A program made the position numbers and the translations under genes. A stretch of DNA of 64,000 nucleotides, taken from Distichodus sexfasciatus (lineage: Eukaryota; Chordata; Actinopteri; Characiformes; Distichodontidae). Numbering within the stretch: the first letter of the stretch is position 1; every line of letters begins with the position of its first letter. The stretch spans positions 38,501 through 102,500 of the forward strand of contig JAVGVS010000776.1 in assembly GCA_032718565.1 (NCBI GenBank), in the 5' to 3' direction. Under the pieces are notes generated by a model. That model saw only the letters and a program-made list of their open reading frames with translations. It searched no databases and was not told the DNA's origin. Below are positions 51,176 to 64,000 of this stretch, piece by piece.

Positions 51176-52039
51176 ACAAATGGCCCTAATAAGTCTGTCT
51201 TCTCCTGCCCTACTGACTCCACGCTCTCCTTCTCTCACTTACTCTTTCTCTTTCTCGTTATCACACTCTCAGACCCCATCTCAACACACATACACACACA
51301 CTGTGTTGATGACAAACAGGAAACACTGACGATGTTTATCAGTGACAGAGAGAAGGTCTGGAGAGGTTCTAATCTCCAGCTGCTTGTTGTTTGTTTGAGA
51401 AGTTGATATTATGGATCTGATCAGTTTTTACTTGTCAGGTGGATTAGAGGATAAAAGCTGCAGAATAGAGAAAGAGGACTAGAGTGAAAGAATGCAAGGG
51501 AGAGAGGAGACAGAAGGATAATGAGAGAGAGAGAGGTGTGTGTTGTGTTTGTGAACATGTTTTTGCCTGTGTGTGTATGTGCACATACATGCGTGTATAC
51601 GTATGTGTTTCTCTGGATGTTTTTGTGTGTGTCTGCGTGTGTTCATGCATACGTGCATGCATGAATGTGTGTGTGTGTGTGTGTGAGAGGTCAGGTTAGA
51701 TGTCAGTCAAGATCCATCATGTGCATCAGACCTGCGTCACTACGGTAACAGCCAATAAAGCAGGATTACTCCAGATTACCATGACACTGAGATACACTGT
51801 CCTGGGATACGCTGTGTGTGTGTTGTTCGTATCAGCACACATTACAGTAGTGATTACACTAATGGTTAATAATAATGTGCGTTACCGTTACTTCATGCAT
51901 CTCTCTCTCTCTGACTTTCATCCATCTCTCTTTTCTTCACTCCTTTCTTTCTCTCTCTCTCTTTCTCTTACTCTCTATTCTTCTGTCCATCCATCCATCT
52001 ATTTGTCTGCTTGTCTAACCTTCTGTACATCTCTCTCTC

Positions 52040-52073
<34 letters not shown>

Positions 52074-53770
52074 ACATGGCACATGACCTATGAGGCATTA
52101 GCATTAGCACGCCTATTTTTAGTAACACCTTCAGTTACCCATTAGCGTTAGCTGTAGCATTAGCTTTAGCATTAGCACTACAGTGAACACTAATTAGCAT
52201 GCCCCGCTAACACCGGAAAGGGCTTAGCGTTACTATTAGTGCAAACCTGTTAAAAGTGGGAATTGTTTGAGGGAAAGTTAAAGCTCTGACCTCACCACCA
52301 TATAGACACTTCCTCTTACTAAATCTGTACAGTTACCAACTCAAAGCATTTAAGCACAAGTGCAAGTAGCTGAACTTTACTTTACAAGCTACTTACGATT
52401 AAAAGTATCTACATAAGCTTACGCCAAGCTCCCGTTGTAATATAATAGTTATTACACAACAAGCTACTGAGAAAACTAGCTAACTACATCCAAGCTGTTT
52501 CATCCAGTAATACTTCATATTTGTTCTGTAGGATACTCTTAAAGCTCATTAATTAAAAACATGAAACATGATTATAAAAGTAATATTAAAATCTATATTT
52601 TTCAGTGGACTCCATCCTCCGACTCTATCTGGCAACTGCCAATAGTGGGTTGTGATGCAGCGAGGGCATATCAGCCAATCAGATGGCACTTCTGCCAATT
52701 CAACGTCAATCAGAAACAGCTGCTAGTTGAAAATAGCCACATATACTTTTATTTGAAATTACACTTTACTTTGATGTGTGTGTTTGAAGTCGCTGGACGG
52801 GTGTTCGTTTCTGGAATGTGTTTGTTGTGTTGGTCAAATGAGATCAGCCAATCAGAGAAGACCTCCAACACCCGTCAATCAAACTTTTAAATGATTTGCA
52901 GCATTTACCATCAATGTGGGGAAGTAGCTCGCTAAAATACTTGTTCAATGGAACACCTTTTAAACAATCATTTGGAGGGAGTTTCCTCAAAAAGCAAAAC
53001 TAAAGTGTGTGTGTGAGATCTCTATTAGAGGAACAAACACTTCCTCCTGAGGTGTCATAGTCATGCTTGCTGTGTCATAGTTTTAACACCTTAATGCCAC
53101 CTCAAGAGACACACTCACACCATCAAAGATGCCTTAGCAAATAAGGATGCCAAAAGGTGTGTTTGTTGAAATGTAGAGTTTATAATGTGTCTCCAAATTG
53201 TCTAGTTTTCTAAATGCTGAGTCTAAACGTGGTCCCCAAAACACACACACACACACACACACTTAGTTTTAATAACTTTTTGCTCCTTCTCTCTCACATC
53301 CACACCCACAAACAAACATATATTCACACTTACACCCACCCTACACACACACAAACACACTGCTGACGCACACATGATAAGATCTCTACACTAACTCAAA
53401 TGAGTTTATTTTACAACTAAAATGTTAAAGTCAATTCTGACAAACTGAAGCTATGGCTGGTTGAGAAATTACTCACTCTGCTTCAGCTAAAATTCTGTAA
53501 ATGCAAATTTTAGACAAACGATGCATATGGAGAAAAAGATAAGCACTATTTTTCTCTTTTGCCAAAGATCTTGCGGTGTTGGGCATTAAAAAAAACAAAA
53601 AAAAAATAGCAGTAAATTTCAGGTTAAAAGTGTGTTGTAAGCCATGTTAATGAAATAGAAAACAAGTATAATATTACTGAAAATGTATTAAAAGTATAAA
53701 AAGTAATACATTGCTGCAATTGCGTTACATGTATGTTTGCTACATGTTACTCACAACACTGTCCATTCTC
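51176..53770. other. Intergenic with simple repeats
   Basis: GT-rich run 51530-51690, CT runs 51900-52075, CA runs 53241-53262 and 53340-53360. Position 52606-52690 shares a diverged repeat with 34380-34460 (ctccgactctatct in both). No gene is seen. Confidence 0.5.
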
Positions 53771-53774
53771 TCCT

Positions 53775-53837
<63 letters not shown>

Positions 53838-53870
53838 GTCTGACTATTTGTCTGACTGTTTGTTTGTCTG
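53775..53870. repeat. (TCTA)n/(TCTG)n microsatellite
   Basis: Nine or so TCTA units followed by TCTG units, then decayed CTGACTATTTGT copies. Confidence 0.93.
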
Positions 53871-54285
53871 TTGTGTAATACAATGACTGTAGGCATATAG
53901 GCTGATCTAAGCTAAGGTCAAAAACAGTTTTTATGACAAAAAAAAAAACGAGAAATCTATTGCCCAATTTAACAGCAAGTAAAGCAGAAGTGAAAATGGC
54001 AGAAAATCTGCTCTTAAGTAAAGACCAAAATCTATTTGACATAATAGCAAATGCAGGTAAAAAAAAAAAAAAAAAGAAAGAAAATAGACAAACATTGCTT
54101 GGATTTTAGTGTTATTTTGAATTCTGAATGAGGGAATGAATGAATTAATGTTGCAACTTCATACAAATTAATAGATATTAGATATCAATATTTTTAATTT
54201 ATAGAGATATAAATCAACAATGTGCTTTGACAGCTCTGGTGTGTGAGTTTCTGAATGTTTGTGTCTTCTTGAGTGTGTGGGTTTG

Positions 54286-54321
<36 letters not shown>

Positions 54322-56035
54322 TGTTGTGTTTACATGTGGCTTTATGGTTTGCGTTGAGGGTGTTTTGTACGTGTGGACTTGACTCTGTGTGTGTTTGTGT
54401 GTGTTTCAAGCCACACACTTTTAACCGGAAATCGTCTCTTGTGAGAACTTTGCAAATTCAGCAGAACGTCGTCTCACTTCCTCTCACAGTCACCATGGCA
54501 ACCGATAATACGACTCGGCCTGTCCTCGCTGACCGCTCCGAGTCACCCACATTTACACTTCCAACATCTACAGACATCATTTAAAAAATAAAATAAAATA
54601 ATAAAAGTGTAAAAGAAGCAATCCTGTAAAAATGTCCAAGTTAAAAACCCGTTCAAAACTACCACAGAACCAAAATAAATAAATAAATGGAGCGGACGGA
54701 GTTAAAATTCAGTGATAAGATCGAAATCTTAAATTGAAGGGCTTCCTTAGGGAAAGTCATAAATCTGCGATTAAAATGCAGAAAATCCTCACAAATCTGT
54801 CTAAATTCAAGTAAAGGATTTATGAGAAAACACTGGACATTCTCTGAAATTAAAGCAGAAAAGTTATGAGGAAATTTTAGGTTTGTTTTACGGAGGAACA
54901 GAAGCTTATTGGGTTTTATTAAATTCTACAGTTGTGTTGAATTTAATTACCTTTACTTATTTATTTTTAGTAATTGCTCATAACTATTTAATTATTAAAC
55001 CCCCGTTCGGCGTTTGACTCGTAGGTTTTTCTTAGGAACCTTTGTAGATAGACACATATACACATAACACATTTTAAACATCTAACCAACATCTTAGATT
55101 AAAATGTATAAATCTGATGTTAGGAAATGTTTAATGAGCGTGAGTAGAAAAGAGTATTTAAAATACAACGTTCATGTGTTCATTCTGCTGAACTGAGAGA
55201 AGTTGAACTTGGTCTACAGATGAATATTGACGCAGTGCTGCCTCCTGCTGGAGAGAGAACATCACTCGCCCTCATCCAGTCCCAAAAATGTGGTCTTAAA
55301 TCAGGGAATACAGTAAGATTTCCACCAGGTCCCTGATGCAGTTGAAGCTGACCGTTTGAAGCTGTTTGAAGGTTTGTTGGGATTATAGTAGACTTTTAGA
55401 GGTCTCCTGCTGCACCATCCCACTCTTACCACTAGAGGGAGCTGTTAAAAAACTCTAAGTCTCATTCTCAGCTCAACAGCAAGGCAAATGTTGAAAATAT
55501 AAGATTATTAAAAAGTCATATTTAAGAATATAAAAGAGAACGATAGCATATATTCCAGGCTCTGTGGAGATGATCTGAAGGTCCACTTTTCTTATAATTG
55601 ATCAAATTTTAGTCTACTTGATCGATTGACTGATAAGAAAATGAATATGCGCTTTGATTAATTTGCTAATTGACTGACAATCTGTCTGTCTGTCTGTCTT
55701 TCTATCTATCTATGTATCTATCTATCTATCCTATCACTCTGCCTCTCTCTCTGTCTGTATATTAGTCCCTCCACTTTCATTGTATTTTCTCTTTTCTCAC
55801 ATACTCTATCCTCCACAGAGTGCTGTGAACTCCACACTGCAGATTATCCAGCGGTTTGTTCAGTCTCATAGAAAAACATTACCTCACTCACACTGACTCC
55901 AGCAGGTCTTTTTTAAATCCCTTATTCATCCTCCATTCTGGGTCTGATTCACGTTAAAAGGCAGCAGATTTTAGTAATCAGAGCCAGATCATTCTGCACA
56001 GACTTGCTGCTTATCTAAAGTCTCTGCACCACTTT
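53871..56035. other. Intergenic, no gene seen
   Basis: Poly-A runs at 53938-53948 and 54060-54075, (GT)n at 54291-54320, impure TCTG/TCTA at 55682-55728. 54420-54570 is GC-balanced and unique. The remainder is AT-rich. Confidence 0.45.
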
Positions 56036-56039
56036 CTCG

Positions 56040-56810
56040 ACTTTACTGCATCTTTTCAGCCTGTCATAGGGTTGTGTGGAAAAGAGTGGTGCAAGGTTTT
56101 CTTTCAAAGTTGATTTCGGAATGTTCACACATGGTCTCAGGTAGATAACCACCAGAAGAGACTCACCAGGTAGGATGGAAGACCTGCAGGACCCCAGGAA
56201 CAGGACTGACCTGATTCACAGGGAGCCAGTGCAGGTCTCATAGTAAAAGTGTGGTATGAGAAAACTTAGGAACATTGTAGACAAGTCTCACAGTTACATT
56301 CTGGATCAATTGAAGTGGTCTAGTTGCCTTCACTGGAAGTCCAGCCATTGGAGAGTTGCAGTAGTCTAACTTAGAGATGACTTAGAAACTTAGTGGCATT
56401 GGTGGCGAGAAAGGGAAACTTCTGATGGTTTAAAGAAGATATCTACAGGTCCTGGAAAGGTTGCCAATGTCGAAGATAATGACAGCTCTTTATCCAGAGT
56501 AACAGAGATTTCTTGTAGTCTCCAAGGAGTTGAGAACCAAGTTCCCAAAAGAAATGCTGAGGTTGTGACTTGGTGACAGAGTCCTTTGATCTTACTGTGA
56601 TTCAACTTGAGGTGGTGGGATGTCAGCCAGGCAGTCTGAGATGGGGGTTGAAAGCTGGTGGTCATCGGGTGGAAAAGAAAGAATAAGCTGAGTGTCATCT
56701 GTATAAAAGTCGTAGGAGATGCCATAACCTCCCCAAAGAAACCACTGTTTAAAGAAAATCAAAGGGGTCCAAGGACTCAAACCTGAGGGACGCCAGTGGA
56801 ATCTGAGTGT
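56040..56810 (-). mobile_element. LINE fragment with reverse-transcriptase remnant
   Basis: On the minus strand, with frame changes, one reads GVPQ-VLGPL near 56800, then a YADD-type block FYTDDTQLILSFPPDD (about 56695-56645), ISDCLADI and LKLNHSKIKG, which are the landmarks of a non-LTR retrotransposon reverse transcriptase (L2/CR1-like in fish, by memory). The part toward 56230 (gttgcagtagtctaactta) matches a sequence often seen downstream in such fish elements. Broken and non-functional. Confidence 0.72.
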
Positions 56811-58305
56811 GTGTTATCCGATTTAATTCAGTTTCTTCCTTCAGCACAAAATGAGAATATAATAATTTTAGCTTTGGAACAAATACTAAAAAGAAACATG
56901 CTTTCTTGGGAAGGTTTGTTGTTACTTTTAATGTTAAAAGGAATAAAGGTGAATGCAGCTAAATAAGATATGACTGGCAGTAAACCCTGACCGAAAACTT
57001 GGTAATAAAATGATTTTTAGATCTGTCCCCATGTTTGCAGGTGTAGAGTCTGAAAATTTGTTCCCAAAGTAAGACACACACTTATTTTACCACTGTTCAT
57101 CATATCAAGCACAATTTATGTTTTTATACAAACCACCGGCTTAGTCTTGGTGCACAGAAATGTGATTTTAATCAGCTTTACGTACAATTTGGTTTAAATT
57201 AGTGAAAACTCTGACTCCATGTGCTGCCCCGACGTGACAAAAACAATCAGATTCCAGCCAGACGATGATGTAAATAAATTAGATTTACGCTGTCTGTGTG
57301 AACTCAAAAGAAAAGTAGGCCTCAAAAGTTCACCCCCGATCAAAATCTTAAACTTTTCCTCCTCTTTAGTTCTCAGATCAACAAACAATAGCAGAGAAGG
57401 CATTCTACTGGACTCTTAATTGCTCATCCTAAATCCACGTTGTCAAAATATTATAACTGAATGTTTTGGGAGCAGCATGTGTTCGAGGTTAGACTTCTGC
57501 TGATGCTGGTGAGGGGTTGGACAGCCGTTCTGTGTTTGTACATGTGAGGAAGATGCGGTCAAAATTTCTCTGAACACTGCGGTGACCACGCTGGACAAAC
57601 AGCACTAGGCTTGATGATATTCATCACTGACCGACCCCCTTGTGCGTTGGATATGCATGGGTTTAAATTTAGGGACGGATCAGTTTTCCTAAAAAAATTA
57701 AAGATGAAAATTTGGAAATAAAAACCCATGCTGTGTTCCAAATCACTCTCATTTCCTAAATGGGACAGGACTTCTTGGAACAACTTGCTGTTAAGGGTGA
57801 GGGTTGACCGATTATGGGCCTGGTTAATTATCAATGCCGATATTTTGCATTTGTATGGTTATCGATATTAATAAAGTACAATCAAGGAATAGGGATTGAA
57901 TAATGATATTTAAAGATGACTTAATATAAGGGTTAGATTTTTAGTTGAAACATTACCAGGTGATGTTAGTCACTATAATCAACATTTCCTAATTTATCCC
58001 TGAAACAACTCAAGATTAAGAGTTAGGGTCGACCAATTATCAACCTGTTTGATAATTGACGAAACATAGAAATAAGGTCCTGTGCTATGTTCCAAATCAC
58101 GCAGCGATAATTTCCTAATTTCAGGATGCAGTTTGCAGTTGAGTGTAAGGGTCCACCGATTATTAGCCGATCCAATGAACACTGAAGCATGGGTTCCAAT
58201 TTAGAGAAGTAAAGTCCCTTGCTGTGACACAACTCTACTGTTGTTGTTGTTGCTGTTGTTGCTGTTGACAAACAGTTGCAGTAACACAGACTAAAATATA
58301 TCTCT
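56811..58305. other. Intergenic, with a repeated 'gaccgattat' motif
   Basis: Three diverged copies of 'ggg-c-accgattat-...-gat' (57800, 58026, 58150), each followed by similar sequence on the normal fate of 'ctgtgctgtgttccaaatca' (57732, 58083). This suggests a decayed tandem repeat of about 170-220 bp. No gene is seen. Confidence 0.4.
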
Positions 58306-58309
58306 AATA

Positions 58310-58976
58310 GAAAGCTTATGCAGAATCCAACACACACAGACACACACAGAAACATTGCAGTGCTGTTTGTGTCACACATAGAGGGTTTCCAAAACAGAGC
58401 CAGACTTTTATTGTCTAGTGTGTGTTTGCATGTGTGTGTGTGTGTTTGTAAACATCCCAATATGGGGACTGATTTACACACCAACAAAGTGGGGACCTGT
58501 GTGACTTTGTCCCCACAAACTTATCACTGCAACATCTGTTTCTTCAAGCTTAACCTACCCTTTTAAAATCTAATAAGTTCCCATCATGCTTATGTCCTTA
58601 CGTGTGTGTGTGTGTGTGTGTGTGTTTGTAAACCTCCATAATGTGGACTTTGACCTGGTTGCACACCAACAAAGTAGGGACCTGTGTTATTATGGGGACA
58701 TAAAACCCACATATTTTATTCAAGCTGAACTTCTCCCTTAAATATCTGTCCCCATAATGTCATAAACATACTAAACATACTCTTAAAAAGTGTTTGGGGT
58801 GCGTGTGTGGTGCTGAAACATGACATTGCTTGTCTGCCGTTCCTGTTTATAAATGAATTACAAAAACAGTTTATGCATTACACCATCGCCACATTGTTGA
58901 AGTATGTGCATGGGTGTATGTGGGTCAGTGTGTGTGGATGGAGCGATGGGAGTCTGACCACTAATCAGATGAAAGC

Positions 58977-59012
<36 letters not shown>

Positions 59013-59300
59013 CTTTGTATTACTATATTTGTGAGGTCCTTCCATTGACTCCCATAATGACTAGATGTATATAATTTTACACCTGCACCTAATCCTAACC
59101 CTAACCTTAACCTCAGTAACTAAAAGCACATCTTTTACCTCTTTTAGTTTTTTTTAATAAAACAAGCACATTTTCTATAAAGTCATTTCTCCTCATGGGG
59201 ACCTCTCAAATGTCCCTACAAAGCCCCAAAAAAAACAGATAAAAGTGATTTTAGGGGACAAAAAGGTCCCCACAATGCAATAAATACATGGCCACACACA
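58310..59300. repeat. GT/CA-linked dispersed repeats
   Basis: Two tandem copies of a unit running (GT)n, tgtttgtaaac, 'atgtggact', cacaccaacaaagtgggg and acctgtgt (58430-58520, 58600-58720). A third related type follows at 59020-59290 (gtgaggtccttccattgact, ggggacaaaaaggtccccac) with a long CA run (58979-59010). Confidence 0.65.
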
Positions 59301-60720
59301 CACACACAGTCACATCAGACGCTTATGTCAGATTTCCATGTTTCCAGACAAATATTTGGAAACTAAAGTTAGTTTATAACAGAAATGAAGAGCAATCAGT
59401 CAACCCTAAAGAACGCCAGCACAAATTAACTCACTATGGTGTGTGTGTGTGTGTGTGTGATAGAGACAGCGTCCAACCGGTCCAAATGGAGATTGGTACA
59501 TGTGTTCATATTTTTTTGGTGCTGACTTTAAGGTTACATTTACTTTTATGGATTTGGATTAGTTTTAGGGTTATTTTTAGGATCAGGATTAGATTATTGT
59601 TAGTTTTAGGGTTAGTTTGAGACAAAGAGAGATGCTGTCCTTTCTCTTATCTAATAAATTGGAATGAAATCTTTCGTTTCTAATGACTGAATTCTTTAAA
59701 ATCTTCAGTCTAAAAACTCAACTTTGTTTCTTTAAAAAAGAGCCATTTGTAAGCCACTAACTTTAAACTTAATTTACATTTACATTTGTGGACTTTAAGA
59801 CTAGGACTAGACTAGCTTTGATCTTCAATAGTGAATCACCATCAGTACTCCAATTTAGTCCAAGACTAGTTCATGAAATCAGAACTTAGAGTCTTCACTG
59901 AGTTAGGATTTGGATTAACGGTTCAAAAGTTAGGATTTGGTCTTAGAGTTAGGATTTAGATTAACGTTTCTGGATTTAGGATTTGGGTGTAGGATTAGGA
60001 TTTGGATTAATGTTCCTAGATTCAGGATTTGGATTAATGCTTCTAAAATTAGGATTTGGATGTAGGATTAGGATTTAGAGTTAGGATTTGGATTAACGTT
60101 TCTAGCAAATTTTTTATTTGTCTTTATCAATCAAGTTTGAGGTTAATACTATATAAAATAAAATATAATCAAAACATACAACTAGCTGTATTAGGGAAGT
60201 CGTGATGTCAGATACAAGTGTGTGTGCTGTCACTTCATGTCAGAGTTAGCACAGTACGATATCTTTATATCAAAAAGTAAATAGAACACTGAAATAAAAG
60301 AACAAAACATGTATAATGAGACAGACAGTTGACCTCATTTAGCGTTTATCACTGGTTTGGAATAAAGTCTGTATTTTACTGTTTAGAGTGGGAACACTCA
60401 GCGCTTGACTGGACGCATGTCGAAACTCATCTTCATATTAAAGCACTTTTGAGGTTTGATTACTTAAGAAATAACACAAAATCACAGCCAAGACCGCGAG
60501 ACATGGCCCTGCTGGATCGTCCAAACGTGAGAAGGGTCTTTTCCAAGAAACTTTGAGAAGTAAAGGAAAATGTGTGATTGATGACCGCGCTCACATGCGG
60601 CATTACTACAAACCGCAGCGTGCTGTAGGAAATAGATTGGAATTTGTTTATTCAAACGATTAATATCACTGTACCACAGAGGCTGAGTGGATGTTCTCCC
60701 ACCAAACTGTTTCACATCTG
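59301..60720. other. Intergenic, with a 'ttaggatttggatta' repeat
   Basis: GT run 59440-59458. 59900-60105 repeats ttaggatttggattaa with variants at 20-60 bp spacing. No gene is seen; it is not telomeric, as the unit is not TTAGGG. Confidence 0.5.
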
Positions 60721-61625
60721 GGTTTTAATCCCAATCAGAGAGATTAGATCACTGCTAATAAAGGAGAAAATATTTGTTCACTTCATATCATGGAGATCTG
60801 TTAAATCTAGATAAGAATGATCTGTACAGTCCTACTCAGAGAAATCTGTTCACTCTTAAGAGAGATCGTTTCATTTCATAATAAGAGAGTTCACTTGATG
60901 TTCACTCTTATTAAAAGAGATCAGTCAGTCAGTATCTGCTGCTTTATCCCAACTGGGGTTGCAGGGGGAACAGAACCTATCCCGGGAACTCAGGGGTGCA
61001 GGCGGGAACAACCCTGGGCAGGCGCCAACACACTGCAGGGCACATACACACTCACACAGTCACACACACATTCACACCTTACGGGGCCAATTTAGAGTCG
61101 CCAATTAACCTATAGCGCATGCTTATGGACTGTGGGGGGAAACCGGAGCACCCGGAGGAAACCCACGCAAACACGGGGAGAGCATGCAAACTCCACACAG
61201 AAAGACCCTACGGCCGACCCCGGGGTTCAAACCCAGGACCTTCGTGCTGTGAGGCGGCAGCGCTAACCACTGTGCCACCGTGCCACCCATTAAAAGAGAT
61301 CTGTTCATTAAAATGAAGAAAGTTTGGTTCATTCTAAATGAGAAATGAGAAAATCACTTTATTACTCTAGTACTTTTTTACCATATGATCTGTTCACACC
61401 GGACAAGCGAGATTTGTTCACTCTTGCTAAGTGAGATCTGTTTGTACCTAGTAAGAAAGATCTATTCACTCCAGATCAGAGAGATATGCTCACCTTACTA
61501 AAAGAGATCCATTAAGTCTTACTTAGAGACATCTGCTAAGAGAGACCTGGTCACTTTTAATCAGAGAGATCTGTTCACATTACTTTTAATAAGACATCTG
61601 TGCACTTTTGCTAAGCTGTGTTATT
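60721..61625. repeat. Decayed 'agagatctgttcact' tandem repeat, interrupted by a SINE
   Basis: About 25 diverged copies of agagagatctgttcactctt with 'actaag' links, about 30-35 bp apart, before (60735-60922) and after (61289-61615) the SINE. More copies appear at 63150-63200, past the Tc1 element. Confidence 0.7.
60923..61288 (-). repeat. tRNA-derived SINE, family C, with intact target duplication
   Basis: On the minus strand the head is ggtggcacggtggcacagtg then gttagcgct (box A), followed by box B gggtttgaacccc. The middle has the familiar fish stretch ttgcatgctctccccgtgtt, and the tail ends in (ACTG)n. A perfect 13-bp direct repeat (attaaaagagatc) flanks it at 60910-60922 and 61289-61301. 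Confidence 0.88.
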
Positions 61626-61670
61626 TTGGGAACTAAATTACATTTAGTCTTAGTATTTTAGACTAATATA

Positions 61671-62731
61671 CACTGCCCTCCAAAAGTTTGGAAATGACCC
61701 TGGCCAAGGTGGGTTTTGGACAGTACTGCCATGAATCCTTTTATATTTGTGATAATATTGCACTGATAAGGGACAACACAAACTACCAAAACACATTTTA
61801 TTACATAAACAGTTTATTAAACAGTTTATACATAGAAAATACTTCATCAAAATATCCACCATTAGCAGCTATTACAGCTCTGCATAATCTGGGCATCCGA
61901 GCTGTCAGTGAACCAAGCAATTGTTGAAGCTGTTAAGGTGTGCTGACCCAAAAATCTTTTAAAAACCTGGGCCAAGTTTAAACCAGTAACCAGACATCAC
62001 AGCTGGCAAAGGGGCATGTCTGACTTTGACATGTACACTACCAGTCGAAAGTTTTGACACTTATTTTCATTACTATTTACATTATAGATTCTCACTGAAG
62101 GCATCAAAACTATGAATGAACTGTGTAAGGGCTATTTGATCCAGAAGGAGAGTGATGGAGTGCTGTGCCACATGGCCTGGCCTCCACGGTTACCTGACCA
62201 AACCCAAACGAGATGGTTTGGGATGAGATGGACTGCAGAGTGAAGGCAAAAGGGCCAACAAGTGCTCAGCATCTGTGGGAACTCCTTCAAGACTGTTGGA
62301 AAAACATTTCAGGTGACTACCTCATGAAGCTCATCGAGAGAATGCCAAGAGTGTGCAAAGCAGTGATCAAAACAAATGTGTGGTTATTTTTTTTTAAGAA
62401 TCTAAGATATAAAACATATTTTGGGTTATTTCACACTTTTACTACAGAATTCCATATGTGTTCATTCATAGTGCCTTCAGTGAGAATCTACAATGTCAAT
62501 AGTCATGATAATAAAGAACAAAACATTGAATGGAAGGTGTGTCCAAACTTTTGACTGGTAGTGTATATATTGCCATTATTATGTAATCCAAAAAAAAAGA
62601 TTATTGCTGGTATCCACAGATAATGTCAAGTTACTTTAATGTATTTGCACCAAAAAATGATGAGGATTTATGGGGATATCGTCCAAAACCCCACTTTGCC
62701 AGGGGCGTTTCCAGACATTTGGAGGGCAGTG
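61671..62731. mobile_element. Tc1-like element (outer), non-autonomous
   Basis: Ends cactgccctccaaaagtttg (left) and catttggagggcagtg (right) between TA dinucleotides (61669-61670, 62732-62733). Inverted similarity extends inward (ggtgggttttggac / gtccaaaaccccac). Another Tc1 has jumped into it at 62036-62563. No intact transposase. Confidence 0.85.
62036..62563 (+). mobile_element. Tc1-like element (inner), nested
   Basis: Ends cactaccagtcgaaagtttt and aaacttttgactggtagtg between TA dinucleotides (62034-62035, 62564-62565). Inner inverted parts match (gattctcactgaaggc / gccttcagtgagaatc). The plus strand keeps a transposase C-terminal scrap (RVKAKGPTSAQHLWELLQDC, then MKLIERMPRVCKAVI). Confidence 0.85.
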
Positions 62732-63501
62732 TACTTGTTAGCTTTGGTCACATTTTAGACATTTCTCTCCAAAACAGTTTTACTAGTTGCATTTTAGTCA
62801 ACTTTTACTTCTTATTTTAAAGTGTGCCAAAGTGTCTTTTCATCTTTCATTAACACATAAATCCATAAATCTTTTGTTGCCAACCTGCTGTCTTCACAAT
62901 GAGGCCATGTTGTTAATGACTAATATTTTATCACTCGGTTGTAGTTTCAGTACAGTACAGCTTCTGTAATTTATTTTCACAGACAAACCTAATACATTTT
63001 GAACTTCCACCAGTTAACGTAACACGTTGACGTTTTGTCACAGCTTTATTAACAAAGATCAGTTTATAGATCCTCAATTGTCTTGTCTAAGTCAAGGAAA
63101 AATGATTATCAATGAAATGAAGACTGTTACTAACATATCGGTTCACTACAGATGAGAACGACTGGTTCACTTTTACTAAGAGAGATCTGTTCACTCCAGA
63201 TGGCAGAAATACGGTAAGATTTTAACCCATTTTTGAGAGATGAGTTCTTTTTAGATCAGTCATGAGTGGGTGTAAGTCATAATCTCTGCAATCATGTCTT
63301 TATTTTCTTTAGTTAAACCCCCTGTGGGTGTAGATACACAAAGAAATATAGTTGTCAAGTTCCAAACCAAGCCGCGAGTTAAATGAAGAAACGGCAATGA
63401 TTATAATTTTGTGAAATGATAGGTGATGATGACAGCATCCTCCTCTAACGAGCTTCTCCAAAACCACAACACTTCACTCAGACACATCACGCGGCCACAT
63501 G

Positions 63502-63536
<35 letters not shown>

Positions 63537-64000
63537 CTGTCGGATCCTATCTAAAGAAATAGAATTAAAAACAGTCTGTTCTGAATTTTTTTCTAATGGG
63601 AGTTTGATCAATTTTGGGACCTTCTGAACTTAATGAAACACACACATAACCACAAGAAAGAAAATAAGAATGGGTTTGGCGTCGTCTTTAGCAAATAAAA
63701 CTTCTTTTGAAAACTTCCTTTATGTCTGATTTGCTCAAATGTTACAATTTTTAATACTTTTACATTTTGTTAGAATTTTCTAGAATATCTCTACGATTCA
63801 ATTATTAGGTTTAGATTAGGATTTGATTATGGGATTATAATATAAATCTAGTTTTATTCCATCATAGATTTAGTGTGAGATTTAAAAAAAGGGATTTTTT
63901 TTTTTTTGAAAATGTGTATTTTATATGTAGTTTCTTAAAATGTTTTTACTCAGTGTTTTCAAATTAATCAGCTAAGTTTTACTAAAATTTCTACAGTTTT
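62732..64000. other. Intergenic, no gene seen
   Basis: AT-rich sequence with copies of the agagatctgttcact repeat (63150-63200), a (GA)n run at 63506-63534 and a poly-T run at 63896-63908. Confidence 0.5.

Noticed and set aside
50692..51222. 176-codon Leu/Ser-rich open frame
   Set aside because: Antisense of a GA-rich tract; simple-repeat artefact.
59900..60105. Interstitial telomere repeat
   Set aside because: The motif is ttaggattt with irregular spacing, not TTAGGG.
61240..61288. tRNA gene (box A and box B readable)
   Set aside because: The head is followed by a SINE body and tail with a target duplication; the tRNA fold is incomplete. The same judgement was made at 6316 and 7283.

Overview
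The window is nuclear DNA of a bony fish. It holds three split, intron-containing vertebrate genes, all on the minus strand, in a very repeat-rich background: tRNA-derived SINEs, Tc1/mariner and hAT DNA transposons, a LINE reverse-transcriptase relic, minisatellites and many microsatellites. The SINE types (heads with readable box A and box B, and a 'gagcaaggta' type body) remind me of otophysan fishes such as characins, catfishes and electric fishes, but I cannot name the species.

Layout. At 1-4194 lies the 5' portion of an MTCL3 (SOGA3)-like coiled-coil gene, running off the left edge. Positions 4.2-11.1 kb are intergenic, with SINEs and a 1.2 kb minisatellite that has grown inside one SINE. 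At 11132-17809 is a complete six-coding-exon very-long-chain fatty acid elongase, closest to fish elovl4b as I remember the family, with a noncoding first exon near 19235. Positions 19.4-45.6 kb hold no gene I can recognise. They hold minisatellites (22.8-23.8 and 36.5-37.15 kb), hAT and Tc1 elements, SINEs, purine tracts and several unique blocks that may be conserved noncoding elements. At 45658-48997 is a complete two-coding-exon TENT5A (FAM46A) poly(A) polymerase gene, with a 5' noncoding exon ending at 50327. The rest (50.5-64 kb) is intergenic: purine tracts, GT-linked repeats, a LINE fragment, a clean SINE insertion and a Tc1 element nested in another Tc1.

The genes do not form an operon-like unit. 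Their neighbourhood is an old vertebrate linkage: in human, ELOVL4 and TENT5A are close neighbours in the same relative orientation at 6q14, and MTCL3 is on the same arm at 6q22. TTK and BCKDHB, which lie between ELOVL4 and TENT5A in human, are not visible here.

The most striking structure is a 698-bp perfect palindrome (46454-47151; two 349-bp arms, no spacer, AT-rich centre) in the tent5a intron, 13 nt from the splice acceptor of its second coding exon. It is either a remarkable cruciform/RNA hairpin element or an assembly fold-back. Other points of interest are single-base frame breaks in mtcl3, an upstream overlapping ORF of 100 codons in the tent5a leader, microsatellites that abut the elovl4 splice sites, and layered transposon insertions that can be dated relative to one another.
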